Below are positions 13,997-21,392 of a DNA stretch of 21,392 bases, in pieces. Below the pieces are notes generated by a model. The model was not told the DNA's origin. It saw nothing but the letters and a program-made list of their open reading frames with translations, and searched no databases. Each line of letters begins with the position of its first letter. Positions within the stretch are counted from its first letter, which is position 1. This DNA comes from Oscillospiraceae bacterium (GTDB lineage: Bacteria; Bacillota; Clostridia; UMGS1883). A program made the position numbers and the translations under genes. Location of the stretch: assembly GCA_015069065.1 (NCBI GenBank), contig SVJI01000007.1:1-21392 (forward strand), in the 5' to 3' direction.

Positions 13997-15625
13997 ATGA
14001 CTAAAATGATAGATGCATCGCTTTTATCCAATATGATAATTTCCGGTGCCTACAATTTAAGCAATAATCGCGAGCTTGTAGATGCGCTTAACGTATTTCC
14101 TGTTCCCGACGGTGATACAGGAACAAATATGTCACTTACTTTCATAAATGCAGCGAGAAGTGTTGAAAATACAAATTCAACAGATGTGGCAGAGGTCGCA
14201 AACACCGTTGCGAAAGCAACATTAAGAGGTGCCCGCGGAAATTCCGGTGTAATATTATCGCAGATTTTCCGTGGTATTTCAAAGAAGATTGACTCTAATC
14301 AGGGAATTGATGTAGCTACTATGAAAGCAGCCCTTCGTGGTGGATGTGATACTGCATATCATGCAGTTATGAAGCCCACAGAAGGTACAATTCTTACTGT
14401 CATCCGTTCTGCAGCAGAAGCAGCGGAGCTTTATGAGGGTGAGGAAATCCCCGAACTTATGAGGGCAGTATATGATGGCATGTCAAAAGCACTCGCCCAA
14501 ACTCAGCAGATGCTTCCGCAGCTTAAGCAGGCGGGAGTTGTAGATGCAGGCGGACAAGGACTCGTATTCATTTTTGAGGGATTTCTATCTGCAATTAACG
14601 GTACAGTAATACCGCTTAATGATAGTTCTTCATTCGCATCAACTGCAAAAGCGCCCGCTCAAAGCACCATAAGCACAGAAGATATTAAATTTGCATACTG
14701 CACTGAATTTATTATAAATAAGTACAATGCTAAACACACAGCCGATAAAATGCGTGCTGCCATTGAGCCAAAGGGCGATTGTATGATAGTAATTGATGAG
14801 GATGACATCGTCAAGGTTCATATCCACACCAATCATCCCGGTTACGTACTGGAACAGGCAGTAAAGCTTGGCGAAATGGTAAATATTAAAATTGAAAATA
14901 TGCGCGAACAGCATACAGATATCTTAGGAAATTCTGAGAACAAAGCTTCTGATAAACCTACCCAGCATAGAAAAACAGCAGTTGTTGCCGTAGCTAACGG
15001 TGACGGGCTTATAGAAACATTCAAAGAGCTTGGTGTTACAAACATCATTCATGGCGGACAGACAATGAACCCCAGCACAGAGGATATTCTCAATGCAGTT
15101 GAGGAAGCGAATGCTGATAATGTATTTGTACTTCCCAACAACAAAAATATTATTCTCGCGGCTCAGCAGGCGGCAGAGATTGCAGATTGCAACGTGATTG
15201 TAATAGAAACTAAAACAATTCCGCAGGGAATCTGCGCTATGATGGATTTCTCCCCCGACGCCCAGCCTGAGGAAAACACACAAAACATGAATGATGCCAT
15301 TGAAAATGTTGTAAGCGGTAATGTTACCCACGCCGTTAAAGATACAGAAATTGACGGCATGGAAATTCATGAGGGAAATATAATCGGTGTATCGTCAGGT
15401 CATATTCTTTCTGCGGAAGAGGACATATTTACTGCCACAGTTTCTCTGGTTAAACAAATTGCCGATGAAGACAGTGAGATAATTACTCTCTACTACGGCG
15501 AGGGCGAAACTGAAGATACCGCTCAAAAGATTGCTGACGCCGTAGAAGAAATCTTCCCCGATGCAGACATACTTGTTGCAAACGGCGGTCAAAGTGTCTA
15601 CTACTATATTGTTTCGGTTGAATAA
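13997..15625 (+). CDS. fakA: Fatty acid kinase catalytic subunit FakA (DAK2 family, YloV)
   Basis: 542 residues. The N-terminal DAK2 kinase domain (about 1-200) has the ATP/Mg site NVFPVPDGDTGTNM (32-45) and ARGNSGVILSQ (79-89). A middle domain holds VKVHIHTNHPGYVLEQA, and a C-terminal FakA/YloV domain follows. FakA phosphorylates exogenous fatty acids presented by FakB (DegV-family) proteins, for use in phospholipid synthesis; no fakB is in this window. GGAGG (13986-13990) precedes ATG 13997 by 6 bases. It lies between yloU and recG, an arrangement also seen near B. subtilis yloU-yloV. Identification is secure at the family level. Confidence 0.94.
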   Translation: MTKMIDASLLSNMIISGAYNLSNNRELVDALNVFPVPDGDTGTNMSLTFINAARSVENTNSTDVAEVANTVAKATLRGARGNSGVILSQIFRGISKKIDSNQGIDVATMKAALRGGCDTAYHAVMKPTEGTILTVIRSAAEAAELYEGEEIPELMRAVYDGMSKALAQTQQMLPQLKQAGVVDAGGQGLVFIFEGFLSAINGTVIPLNDSSSFASTAKAPAQSTISTEDIKFAYCTEFIINKYNAKHTADKMRAAIEPKGDCMIVIDEDDIVKVHIHTNHPGYVLEQAVKLGEMVNIKIENMREQHTDILGNSENKASDKPTQHRKTAVVAVANGDGLIETFKELGVTNIIHGGQTMNPSTEDILNAVEEANADNVFVLPNNKNIILAAQQAAEIADCNVIVIETKTIPQGICAMMDFSPDAQPEENTQNMNDAIENVVSGNVTHAVKDTEIDGMEIHEGNIIGVSSGHILSAEEDIFTATVSLVKQIADEDSEIITLYYGEGETEDTAQKIADAVEEIFPDADILVANGGQSVYYYIVSVE

Positions 15626-15638
15626 GGATTGATGTTTT

Positions 15639-17681
15639 ATGATTAACCCCCATGAAACTGATATAAGATTATTAAAAGGAATAGGTGACGCCAAGGCGAA
15701 GCAGTTGCTTCGCCTTGGCGTTCTTACTGTATGGGACCTTTTAACATACTTTCCTGTAAGGTTTGAGAACAGAACACACATAAGTAAAATTTTTGATTTG
15801 TCGCACGATACAATTTCCTGTATCAATGGAATCGTCATATCTGCCCCCGAGGAGCATTATGTCAGAAAAGGTCTTACCTACTATAAAGTGCCCGTCCGCG
15901 ATGATACCGGCATCGCAACCTGCATTTTCTTTAACAACAAGTATATCAAGGATTATCTCAAAAAAGGATATGAGTATTCTTTTTATGGAAAAGTGAGCAT
16001 ACGAGGGAATAAAAAAGAAATACTTTCCCCCGAGTTTGAGCCATCCTCACAATCACAATGCACAAAATGCATTGTACCCATATATCCCCTTACAAACGGT
16101 ATTACGCAAAAATTTCTGCGCAAAACCATTTCGGAGGCGTATTCTGCATACAGCCCATACTTCAAAGACTTTTTACCTCCGAAAATTCTGCAGGAATACT
16201 CACTTTGTTCAATTGATTACTCAATAAAAAACATACACTTTCCAAGCGATTTAAAAGCACTGGAAATAGCTAAAAAAAGATTAGTGTTTGAGGAATTTTT
16301 CATACTGCAGACTACTTTGAGGAAAATCAAGTCAGCAGGGAAATCTATAAGCGGTTTTACTTTCAGAGATACTGACCTCTCCCCGTTTCTTAGCTCTCTC
16401 CCCTTTAAACTTACCAATGCACAAACAAGAGTTATGGAGGAAATAACAAAGGATATTTCTTCACCGTACGTTATGAACAGACTGGTTCAGGGAGATGTAG
16501 GCAGCGGTAAAACCATGATAGCTGCCGCCTCAATTTATATGTGTACAAAAAATGGTTATCAAGCTGCCATGATGGCACCGACAGAGGTACTTGCACGGCA
16601 ACATTATAACGACCTTTCCCCCATTCTTTCAAAATTTGGAATTAACTCAGCACTTCTTACAGGTAACACATCCTTAAAGCAGAGAAAGGACATCTATGCC
16701 AAGCTTAAAAGCGGCGATATTCATGCGGTGTTTGGTACTCATGCCCTGATTACTGATAAAGTGGAATTTTCAAAGCTTGCTCTTGCAATTACAGATGAGC
16801 AGCACCGCTTTGGAGTGCGTCAGAGAATGCAGCTTAGCGAAAAAGGTGTGGGGGTACATACACTTGTAATGACCGCAACACCTATCCCCAGAACACTTGC
16901 GCTCATACTTTATGGAGATCTGGATATATCAGTAATTGATGAATTGCCGCCCGGCAGACAGAAAATCGACACCTATTGCGTTGGTGAAGATATGAGACAG
17001 AGGATGTATTCCTTTATTCGCAAAGAAATTGAGAAAGGAAATCGTTGCTACGTTGTCTGCCCGAGTGTAGAGGAATCGGAGGATTCTTCCCTTAAATCAG
17101 TTGAGCAGCACCACACTTTTCTGTCACAAAAGGTATTCCCCGACATACCGATGGGTATTGTGCACGGTAAAATGCGCGCTAATGACAAGGAAAAGTCAAT
17201 GACGGATTTTGTAGACGGAAACACAAAAATTCTTGTATCCACTACAGTAATAGAGGTTGGTGTAAATGTTCCACAAGCAACTCTAATGATTATTGAAAAC
17301 GCAGAAAGATTTGGATTGAGCCAGCTTCATCAGTTACGCGGACGTGTAGGCAGAGGAACTCAAAAAAGCTACTGCATACTTCTTTGCTCGTCATTTTCCG
17401 AGGAAACAAAGGAACGGATGAAAATAATGACACAAAGTAATGACGGATTTAAAATATCTGAAACAGACCTTAAGCTTCGCGGACCGGGAGATTTCTTCGG
17501 AACACGCCAACACGGAGAATTACATTTTAAAATTGCAGATTTAGCCAATGATTTTTCCGTCTTAAAGGACAGTGGAGTTGCTGCAGAAAAATTACTGAAA
17601 GCCGACCCTTATCTTTCTTCCGAAGAGAATTTTTATATTCGGGAAGCTACCAACAGATTATCTGAAAAATTAACACTGTAA
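15639..17681 (+). CDS. recG: ATP-dependent DNA helicase RecG
   Basis: 680 residues, normal length. RecG remodels stalled replication forks and branch-migrates Holliday junctions. An N-terminal helical/wedge OB region (about 1-160, beginning LKGIGDAKAKQLLRLGV) precedes the superfamily 2 helicase core. The core contains Walker A GDVGSGKT (285-292), MMAPTEVLA, DEQHRFGVRQ (386-395), TATPIPRT (412-419), and VIEVGVNVPQATLM with QLRGRVGRG near the C-terminus. It lies 13 bases after fakA and is followed by a terminator, so it is the last gene of the yloU unit. Codons 17-28 form a perfect DNA palindrome, listed separately; the protein sequence there still looks normal for RecG. Confidence 0.97.
   Translation: MINPHETDIRLLKGIGDAKAKQLLRLGVLTVWDLLTYFPVRFENRTHISKIFDLSHDTISCINGIVISAPEEHYVRKGLTYYKVPVRDDTGIATCIFFNNKYIKDYLKKGYEYSFYGKVSIRGNKKEILSPEFEPSSQSQCTKCIVPIYPLTNGITQKFLRKTISEAYSAYSPYFKDFLPPKILQEYSLCSIDYSIKNIHFPSDLKALEIAKKRLVFEEFFILQTTLRKIKSAGKSISGFTFRDTDLSPFLSSLPFKLTNAQTRVMEEITKDISSPYVMNRLVQGDVGSGKTMIAAASIYMCTKNGYQAAMMAPTEVLARQHYNDLSPILSKFGINSALLTGNTSLKQRKDIYAKLKSGDIHAVFGTHALITDKVEFSKLALAITDEQHRFGVRQRMQLSEKGVGVHTLVMTATPIPRTLALILYGDLDISVIDELPPGRQKIDTYCVGEDMRQRMYSFIRKEIEKGNRCYVVCPSVEESEDSSLKSVEQHHTFLSQKVFPDIPMGIVHGKMRANDKEKSMTDFVDGNTKILVSTTVIEVGVNVPQATLMIIENAERFGLSQLHQLRGRVGRGTQKSYCILLCSSFSEETKERMKIMTQSNDGFKISETDLKLRGPGDFFGTRQHGELHFKIADLANDFSVLKDSGVAAEKLLKADPYLSSEENFYIREATNRLSEKLTL
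15688..15721. repeat. Perfect 16-bp inverted repeat inside the 5' end of recG
   Basis: Bases 15688-15703 are the exact reverse complement of 15706-15721, with only 2 bases (GT) between. The arm is ACGCCAAGGCGAAGCA, richer in GC than its surroundings. The transcript would fold into a very stable hairpin about 50 bases after the start codon. There is no T-run after it, so it is not a standard terminator. Confidence 0.95.
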
Positions 17682-17688
17682 TAATTTG

Positions 17689-17730
17689 AAAGTATCAGCA
17701 GATCGTACTTTGATTTGCTGATACTTTTTT
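17689..17730 (+). terminator. Rho-independent terminator of recG
   Basis: A 12-bp perfect stem (17689-17700 with 17716-17727; core GTATCAGCA/TGCTGATAC) with a 15-base loop ends in six T residues, 8 bases after the recG stop. It separates the housekeeping unit from the germination operon. Confidence 0.9.
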
Positions 17731-17791
17731 ACATACTTTTTCCACTTTTGGGGCAACCTACTACAGAAAAATATTTCAAAAGGTGTTGCTT

Positions 17792-19396
17792 ATGAAACTG
17801 CGTGATTTTTTTCTGTACAATAAGTCTACTCAAAACAATTTCAGTATAAAAGAAGCTCATTCTGCGGCAGATTTTTCCGTGCAGAGAAATGAGGGCGGAC
17901 CGTCGCTCAGTGGCAATTTCCGCAAGGATTTTAAAACTCTTAAGGAAGAGTTTTCACAGGGTAAGAGCGGGGACATTAAAATGCGTGAATTTACAATCCG
18001 TATCAGCAACCGTGATATAGATGCGGTAATTTTTTTCGTTGACGGACTTGTTAATAAACAGATAATCAACGATTTTATCCTCACCCCACTCATGCTCAAA
18101 AGCCGAGAAATAGACGTTTCCAGTTTCCGTGCCATATCTGAAATTCTTCTGTCACAAAGTGAATTTAAGGAAACAAATCTCTTAGGAGAACTTACTTTCG
18201 ACATAAATTTTGGTAGCGTTATCATGCTGGTAGACGGTGCCAAAAAGGCTTTTTCTCTGGATGTCAAGGGATGGCAGCACAGAGGGGTTGAGAGTCCTCA
18301 GACAGAGAGAATCATACGCGGACCAAACGATGCATTTTCAGAACAGTTACGTGAAAACACTGCGTTGATACGCCATCTTATCCGCAACAAAAGTCTTATC
18401 AGTAAGGAATATAAAATCGGTACCATAAGCCAGACCCCTGTTTCTGTAATGTATATTGAAAACATTGCAAATAATTCTCTGGTAGAGGAAACCCTGCGGC
18501 GTATAGAAAGCATTGATGTAGACTATATTTTTGCCGCTGCAGAACTGGAGCAGCTTATTGAGGATAAGTCAATAACAACTCTGCCACAATTTCTTTCTAC
18601 GGAAAGGCCTGACAGAGCTTCACGAGCATTGCTTGACGGACGTATTGTTGTTATTGTAGATGGTTCACCCTTTGTTTTGATTCTCCCAACTACAATATTT
18701 GAACTGAACGAATCTGCTGAAGATAATTACCTGCGTTTTCCATATGTAAATATGATACGGACAATACGCTTCATTGCCTTTGTACTTTCTCTGCTTTTAC
18801 CGGGGTTATATATAGCAGTAGTAAGCTTTCATGCAGAGCTCCTTCCCACAGGAATACTGATGTCTATAATATCCAGCCGTGAACCTGTACCCTTTCCCTC
18901 AATTCTGGAAATAATAATTATGGAAATCTGTCTTGAAATTATTCGTGAGGCAAGCATACGCGTACCGGAGGCTTCTGGCAGCACTTTAAGCATTGTTGGA
19001 GCGCTGATACTTGGTCAGGCAGCAGTTTCAGCCGGCATCGTAAGCCCGATTCTGATTATAATTGTATCGATAACTGCCATAGGCTCATTTGCTACTCCAA
19101 ATTATTATTTGGGGCTTTCTGCACGTTTATTGAGATTTGTATATATTTTTCTGGGGGCAGCAGCGGGCTTTTTAGGAATAATAGCAGGTCTCTTTATAAA
19201 TATTCTTCTCTGGACAGATACAAAGTCAATGGGAATTCCAATGGGCGCTCCTTTTGCCCCAATTACCAAAAGCGGAACCCCCGCATCACTTTACTTTCCA
19301 CCCATATGGAAGCAGGAACAGCGTGATGATTATGTGAATTCAAAAAGAAAATTCAGACAGGCTCATATATCAAGAAAATGGTTTAACAAGGAGTGA
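17792..19396 (+). CDS. gerA: GerA-type spore germinant receptor subunit A
   Basis: 534 residues. A large soluble N-terminal region (about 1-320) carries the family signature VESPQTERIIRGPNDAFSE (166-184). It is followed by several membrane segments between about 324 and 475, with conserved REPVPFPSILEIIIMEI (363-379) and REASIRVPEASGSTLSIVGA (385-404). A short cytoplasmic tail ends the protein. GerA subunits sit in the spore inner membrane and, with GerB and GerC subunits, detect nutrients that trigger germination. ATG 17792 is preferred to an in-frame GTG at 17783 that lies within the ribosome site AAAAGGTG. gerB follows after 4 bases. I could not find a convincing sigma-G promoter upstream. 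The germinant cannot be deduced. Confidence 0.95.
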   Translation: MKLRDFFLYNKSTQNNFSIKEAHSAADFSVQRNEGGPSLSGNFRKDFKTLKEEFSQGKSGDIKMREFTIRISNRDIDAVIFFVDGLVNKQIINDFILTPLMLKSREIDVSSFRAISEILLSQSEFKETNLLGELTFDINFGSVIMLVDGAKKAFSLDVKGWQHRGVESPQTERIIRGPNDAFSEQLRENTALIRHLIRNKSLISKEYKIGTISQTPVSVMYIENIANNSLVEETLRRIESIDVDYIFAAAELEQLIEDKSITTLPQFLSTERPDRASRALLDGRIVVIVDGSPFVLILPTTIFELNESAEDNYLRFPYVNMIRTIRFIAFVLSLLLPGLYIAVVSFHAELLPTGILMSIISSREPVPFPSILEIIIMEICLEIIREASIRVPEASGSTLSIVGALILGQAAVSAGIVSPILIIIVSITAIGSFATPNYYLGLSARLLRFVYIFLGAAAGFLGIIAGLFINILLWTDTKSMGIPMGAPFAPITKSGTPASLYFPPIWKQEQRDDYVNSKRKFRQAHISRKWFNKE

Positions 19397-19400
19397 TTAT

Positions 19401-20486
19401 ATGCAGAAAAGCAGTGGAAGTCTCAGCATAGCAATTCTTTGCTCATGTGCCGTACTTTCAAAATATCTCGTGATTCTCCCTGAATATATGGTTAAATATG
19501 TAGGAAATGCTGCGTGGCTGGATGTTTTGGCGAAGTCAATCGTAGCACTTGTATCATTCTTCATCGTACTGTGGTTATACAAGCCATTTGCGCCAATTTC
19601 CTTCGCCGATACTTTTTCATTCACTCTGGGTAAAACAGGAAAAGTTATATTCAGTTATCTTTATGTCGTGTTATTTACAATTTTTAATTCTCTCCTATTA
19701 AGGCTTTTGGTAGAAGCGCTCAGCACCGTAATGGCAACTACTGCACCTGACGAATTTTTCGCCTTTTTTATAATTACTGCTGTTTTTGCTGCTGCATATA
19801 AAGGAACACGCTCAACCTCCTATTTAAGCTTGATTATCTTCCCGCTGGTCCTTATAACCATTTTTACAGTTCTATTTGCTCTGGCACCACATTACAGAAC
19901 TGTAAATCTTATGCCGATACTTGGCATAAGCAGCAAAAGACTTTTAAACGGAATATTTGTAAAGCATTTTGGTTTCCCAGAAATTGTTCTGTTATTTTTC
20001 TTTGCTCCTGCACTGGGTTCTTTCAAAGAAATCAGAAAATCAGGTCTTATTACATTTGCCATAATTACATTTATATCAGTTTCGTTTACCCTCGCCTACT
20101 GTCTTACAATACCATTTCCTGCTTCTAAGAATTTCTTTTTACCCTTTTACCAAATGACTCGTATGATAAAATCAGGAGCATTTTTACAACGTCTAGAGCC
20201 TATTGTAGTGTTTGTATGGACAAGTTTCGTTATGTGCAGTATGAGTACACTTATTTCCGTAACGGCACGGCTTTTATCCGGTTCATTCAAAGAAACAGGA
20301 GAAAATTCCTTTGTGCCTGTTGTGAGTATAATAACATTCTTTATTGCTATGCTTCCTGAAAGTGAAAGCACTGCCTTTACACTTTATGAAAAGCTGCTCA
20401 ACCTCAGCACTGTTCTCTTCCCTACAATACCTGTTATAGTACTGCTTATTGCGCGCATACGCAAGAGGAGGTTTTCCGCACAATGA
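19401..20486 (+). CDS. gerB: GerB-type spore germination permease subunit
   Basis: 361 residues with about ten predicted membrane helices, resembling the APC-superfamily spore permease family (GerAB/GerKB). Features include an N-terminal SIAILCSCAVLSKYLVILPE, LYVVLFTIFNSLLLRLLVE, and GTRSTSYLSLIIFPLVLITI. It is thought to form the ligand-binding, transporter-like part of the germinant receptor. AAGGAG near 19387, inside the end of gerA, is the ribosome site. The stop TGA overlaps the gerC start in ATGA (20483-20486), giving translational coupling. Confidence 0.93.
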   Translation: MQKSSGSLSIAILCSCAVLSKYLVILPEYMVKYVGNAAWLDVLAKSIVALVSFFIVLWLYKPFAPISFADTFSFTLGKTGKVIFSYLYVVLFTIFNSLLLRLLVEALSTVMATTAPDEFFAFFIITAVFAAAYKGTRSTSYLSLIIFPLVLITIFTVLFALAPHYRTVNLMPILGISSKRLLNGIFVKHFGFPEIVLLFFFAPALGSFKEIRKSGLITFAIITFISVSFTLAYCLTIPFPASKNFFLPFYQMTRMIKSGAFLQRLEPIVVFVWTSFVMCSMSTLISVTARLLSGSFKETGENSFVPVVSIITFFIAMLPESESTAFTLYEKLLNLSTVLFPTIPVIVLLIARIRKRRFSAQ

Positions 20487-21392
20487 AAAAAATAGTCCTC
20501 ATTTTTTTATGTATATGTATTTTATTTTGCGGATGCAGTTACGGCGTAGAGGTGGATAAACAAGCGTTTGTTATTGCAGTCGGTGTTGACAAAGGAGAGG
20601 TATTCCCTCTGCGTGTTACCTTTGTGTTTGCAAATCCGTCCGCCAGCAGCGGCAGCAGTGAGGGCGGCAGCGGAGGAGGTGAAAGCAGTGAAAAAAGCTC
20701 TCCGCGATCAGACATCGTTACAGTGGAAGCACCTACTGTCTTTTCTGCTACTCGCAAGCTTGATTCTATTAAAAGCAAGGTGATAAACCTTTCTCATACT
20801 AAGGTAGTAGTTTTCTCTGATGAAATAGCAAAATCGGGTGTAAAGAACTTTCTTTCAGGATTTGCTTCATCACGTGATTTCCGCCCCAACACATATGTAT
20901 GTGTATGTCAGGGACAGACACAGTCATATCTGGGCAGCATTAAACCTGCACAGGAAAGCAATATTGAAAAGTACTACGATAATATCATGCATAAGGTTGC
21001 CTCTGATAAAGTTAATGAAGCATATTTGTACTACCTGTATTTTAACATTGAGGAAAAATCCGGAGGTAGTCTTGTACCCCTTGTGGGAGAAAACACAAAC
21101 AATCTTTCAAATACAGATGCAACTATAAATCCGCGAAGTGATGACTTTTCTTACGAAGCAATAGCGGGGGAAATGATTCGTGACTCTAAAAATCCTGCTG
21201 AGGTTTTAGGCGGAGCTATTTTTAAAGGAGATAAAATGCTCGGCACATTAGGAAGTTTTAAAACTGACCTATGCAGAATTATCTGTGACGAATACTATCC
21301 CAAAAATTACAGTATAAGCTATCCGGACCACCCTGATTTTGTAACCATACGCCTTATTCAACAGGAAAGTCCATCAATAAAAACATCGTTGG
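20483..21392 (+). CDS. gerC: GerC-type germination lipoprotein, 3' end beyond window
   Basis: At least 303 residues; the frame stays open to the window's edge. A lipoprotein signal (MKKIVLIFLCICILFCGCS) places the lipid-modified cysteine at C18. GVEVDKQAFVIAVGVDKG (21-38) is the family start, as in GerAC proteins, followed by KLDSIKSKVINLSHTKVVVF and GGAIFKGDKMLGTL (pore-proximal domain 2). The protein would be anchored on the outer face of the spore inner membrane, stabilising the GerA/GerB complex. GAGGAGG (20465-20471) is the ribosome site, and the ATG overlaps the gerB stop. A Gly/Ser/Glu-rich low-complexity insert (residues about 51-75) lies in the first domain. The C-terminal domain is not visible. 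Confidence 0.93.
   Translation, partial: MKKIVLIFLCICILFCGCSYGVEVDKQAFVIAVGVDKGEVFPLRVTFVFANPSASSGSSEGGSGGGESSEKSSPRSDIVTVEAPTVFSATRKLDSIKSKVINLSHTKVVVFSDEIAKSGVKNFLSGFASSRDFRPNTYVCVCQGQTQSYLGSIKPAQESNIEKYYDNIMHKVASDKVNEAYLYYLYFNIEEKSGGSLVPLVGENTNNLSNTDATINPRSDDFSYEAIAGEMIRDSKNPAEVLGGAIFKGDKMLGTLGSFKTDLCRIICDEYYPKNYSISYPDHPDFVTIRLIQQESPSIKTSL

Noticed and set aside
14924..15370. Long antisense frame opposite fakA, and similar long frames opposite other genes (for example 10341-10856, 5832-6206)
   Set aside because: They lie wholly or mainly opposite strongly identified genes, have no ribosome site I can see, and show no recognisable protein family.
17730..17763. Sigma-G promoter before gerA (CATACTT at 17732 or CCTACTA at 17757)
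   Set aside because: Neither has a matching -35 at the usual spacing, and each -10 is imperfect.
19908..19930. 8-bp inverted repeat CTTATGCC...GGCATAAG inside gerB
   Set aside because: A few 8-bp stems with short loops are expected by chance in 21 kb.
1..21392. CRISPR array near the CARF nuclease
   Set aside because: I found no set of direct repeats with regular spacers anywhere, including the gaps at 215-666 and 4557-4631.

Overview
The window looks like chromosome of an endospore-forming, low-to-moderate-GC Clostridia, probably an uncultured Oscillospirales/Eubacteriales-type organism. Evidence is spoIIR, a gerA-gerB-gerC germinant-receptor operon, an Asp23-fakA-recG block typical of Firmicutes, strong AGGAGG-type ribosome sites and TTGACA/TATAAT promoters. 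I see no rRNA, insertion sequence, integrase, phage gene or CRISPR array.

Layout. (1) 1-474: the 3' end of nagB and a tRNA-Leu(UAA) on the minus strand face each other, separated by two perfect hairpin terminators; the tRNA has a full-consensus promoter. (2) 565-4556: a full-consensus promoter drives a two-gene unit. The first gene is a large GH106-like glycosidase-fold protein in which both expected catalytic acidic motifs appear lost. The second is a Card1/Can2-type (DUF1887) CARF-domain nuclease. This is the most unusual part of the window. (3) 4632-7628: a secreted GH26 (mannanase-type) enzyme is tightly followed by an NfeD/SPFH-slipin membrane pair, ending at a bidirectional terminator. 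(4) 7685-8515: nfo (endonuclease IV) on the minus strand, divergent from ispE. (5) 8605-10766: ispE, spoIIR (with a candidate sigma-F promoter) and trmB. (6) 10836-13522: an SbcD-like nuclease and a short SbcC/YhaN-like ATPase with a central membrane hairpin. (7) 13514-17730: consensus promoter, Asp23 protein (yloU), fakA/yloV, recG and terminator; recG carries a perfect 16-bp hairpin near its 5' end. (8) 17792-end: gerA, gerB and the beginning of gerC, which runs off the window.

How the genes work together. Most are housekeeping: isoprenoid precursor synthesis, tRNA maturation, DNA repair, fatty-acid activation, sporulation and germination. The GerA/GerB/GerC proteins would form one receptor in the spore inner membrane. 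NfeD and slipin probably act as a pair in membrane microdomains. The SbcD-like and YhaN-like proteins overlap by 7 bp and should form one complex. The pairing of an apparently inactive glycosidase-fold protein with a cyclic-oligonucleotide-type CARF nuclease, with no CRISPR genes nearby, has no established explanation and is the main candidate for a new system.
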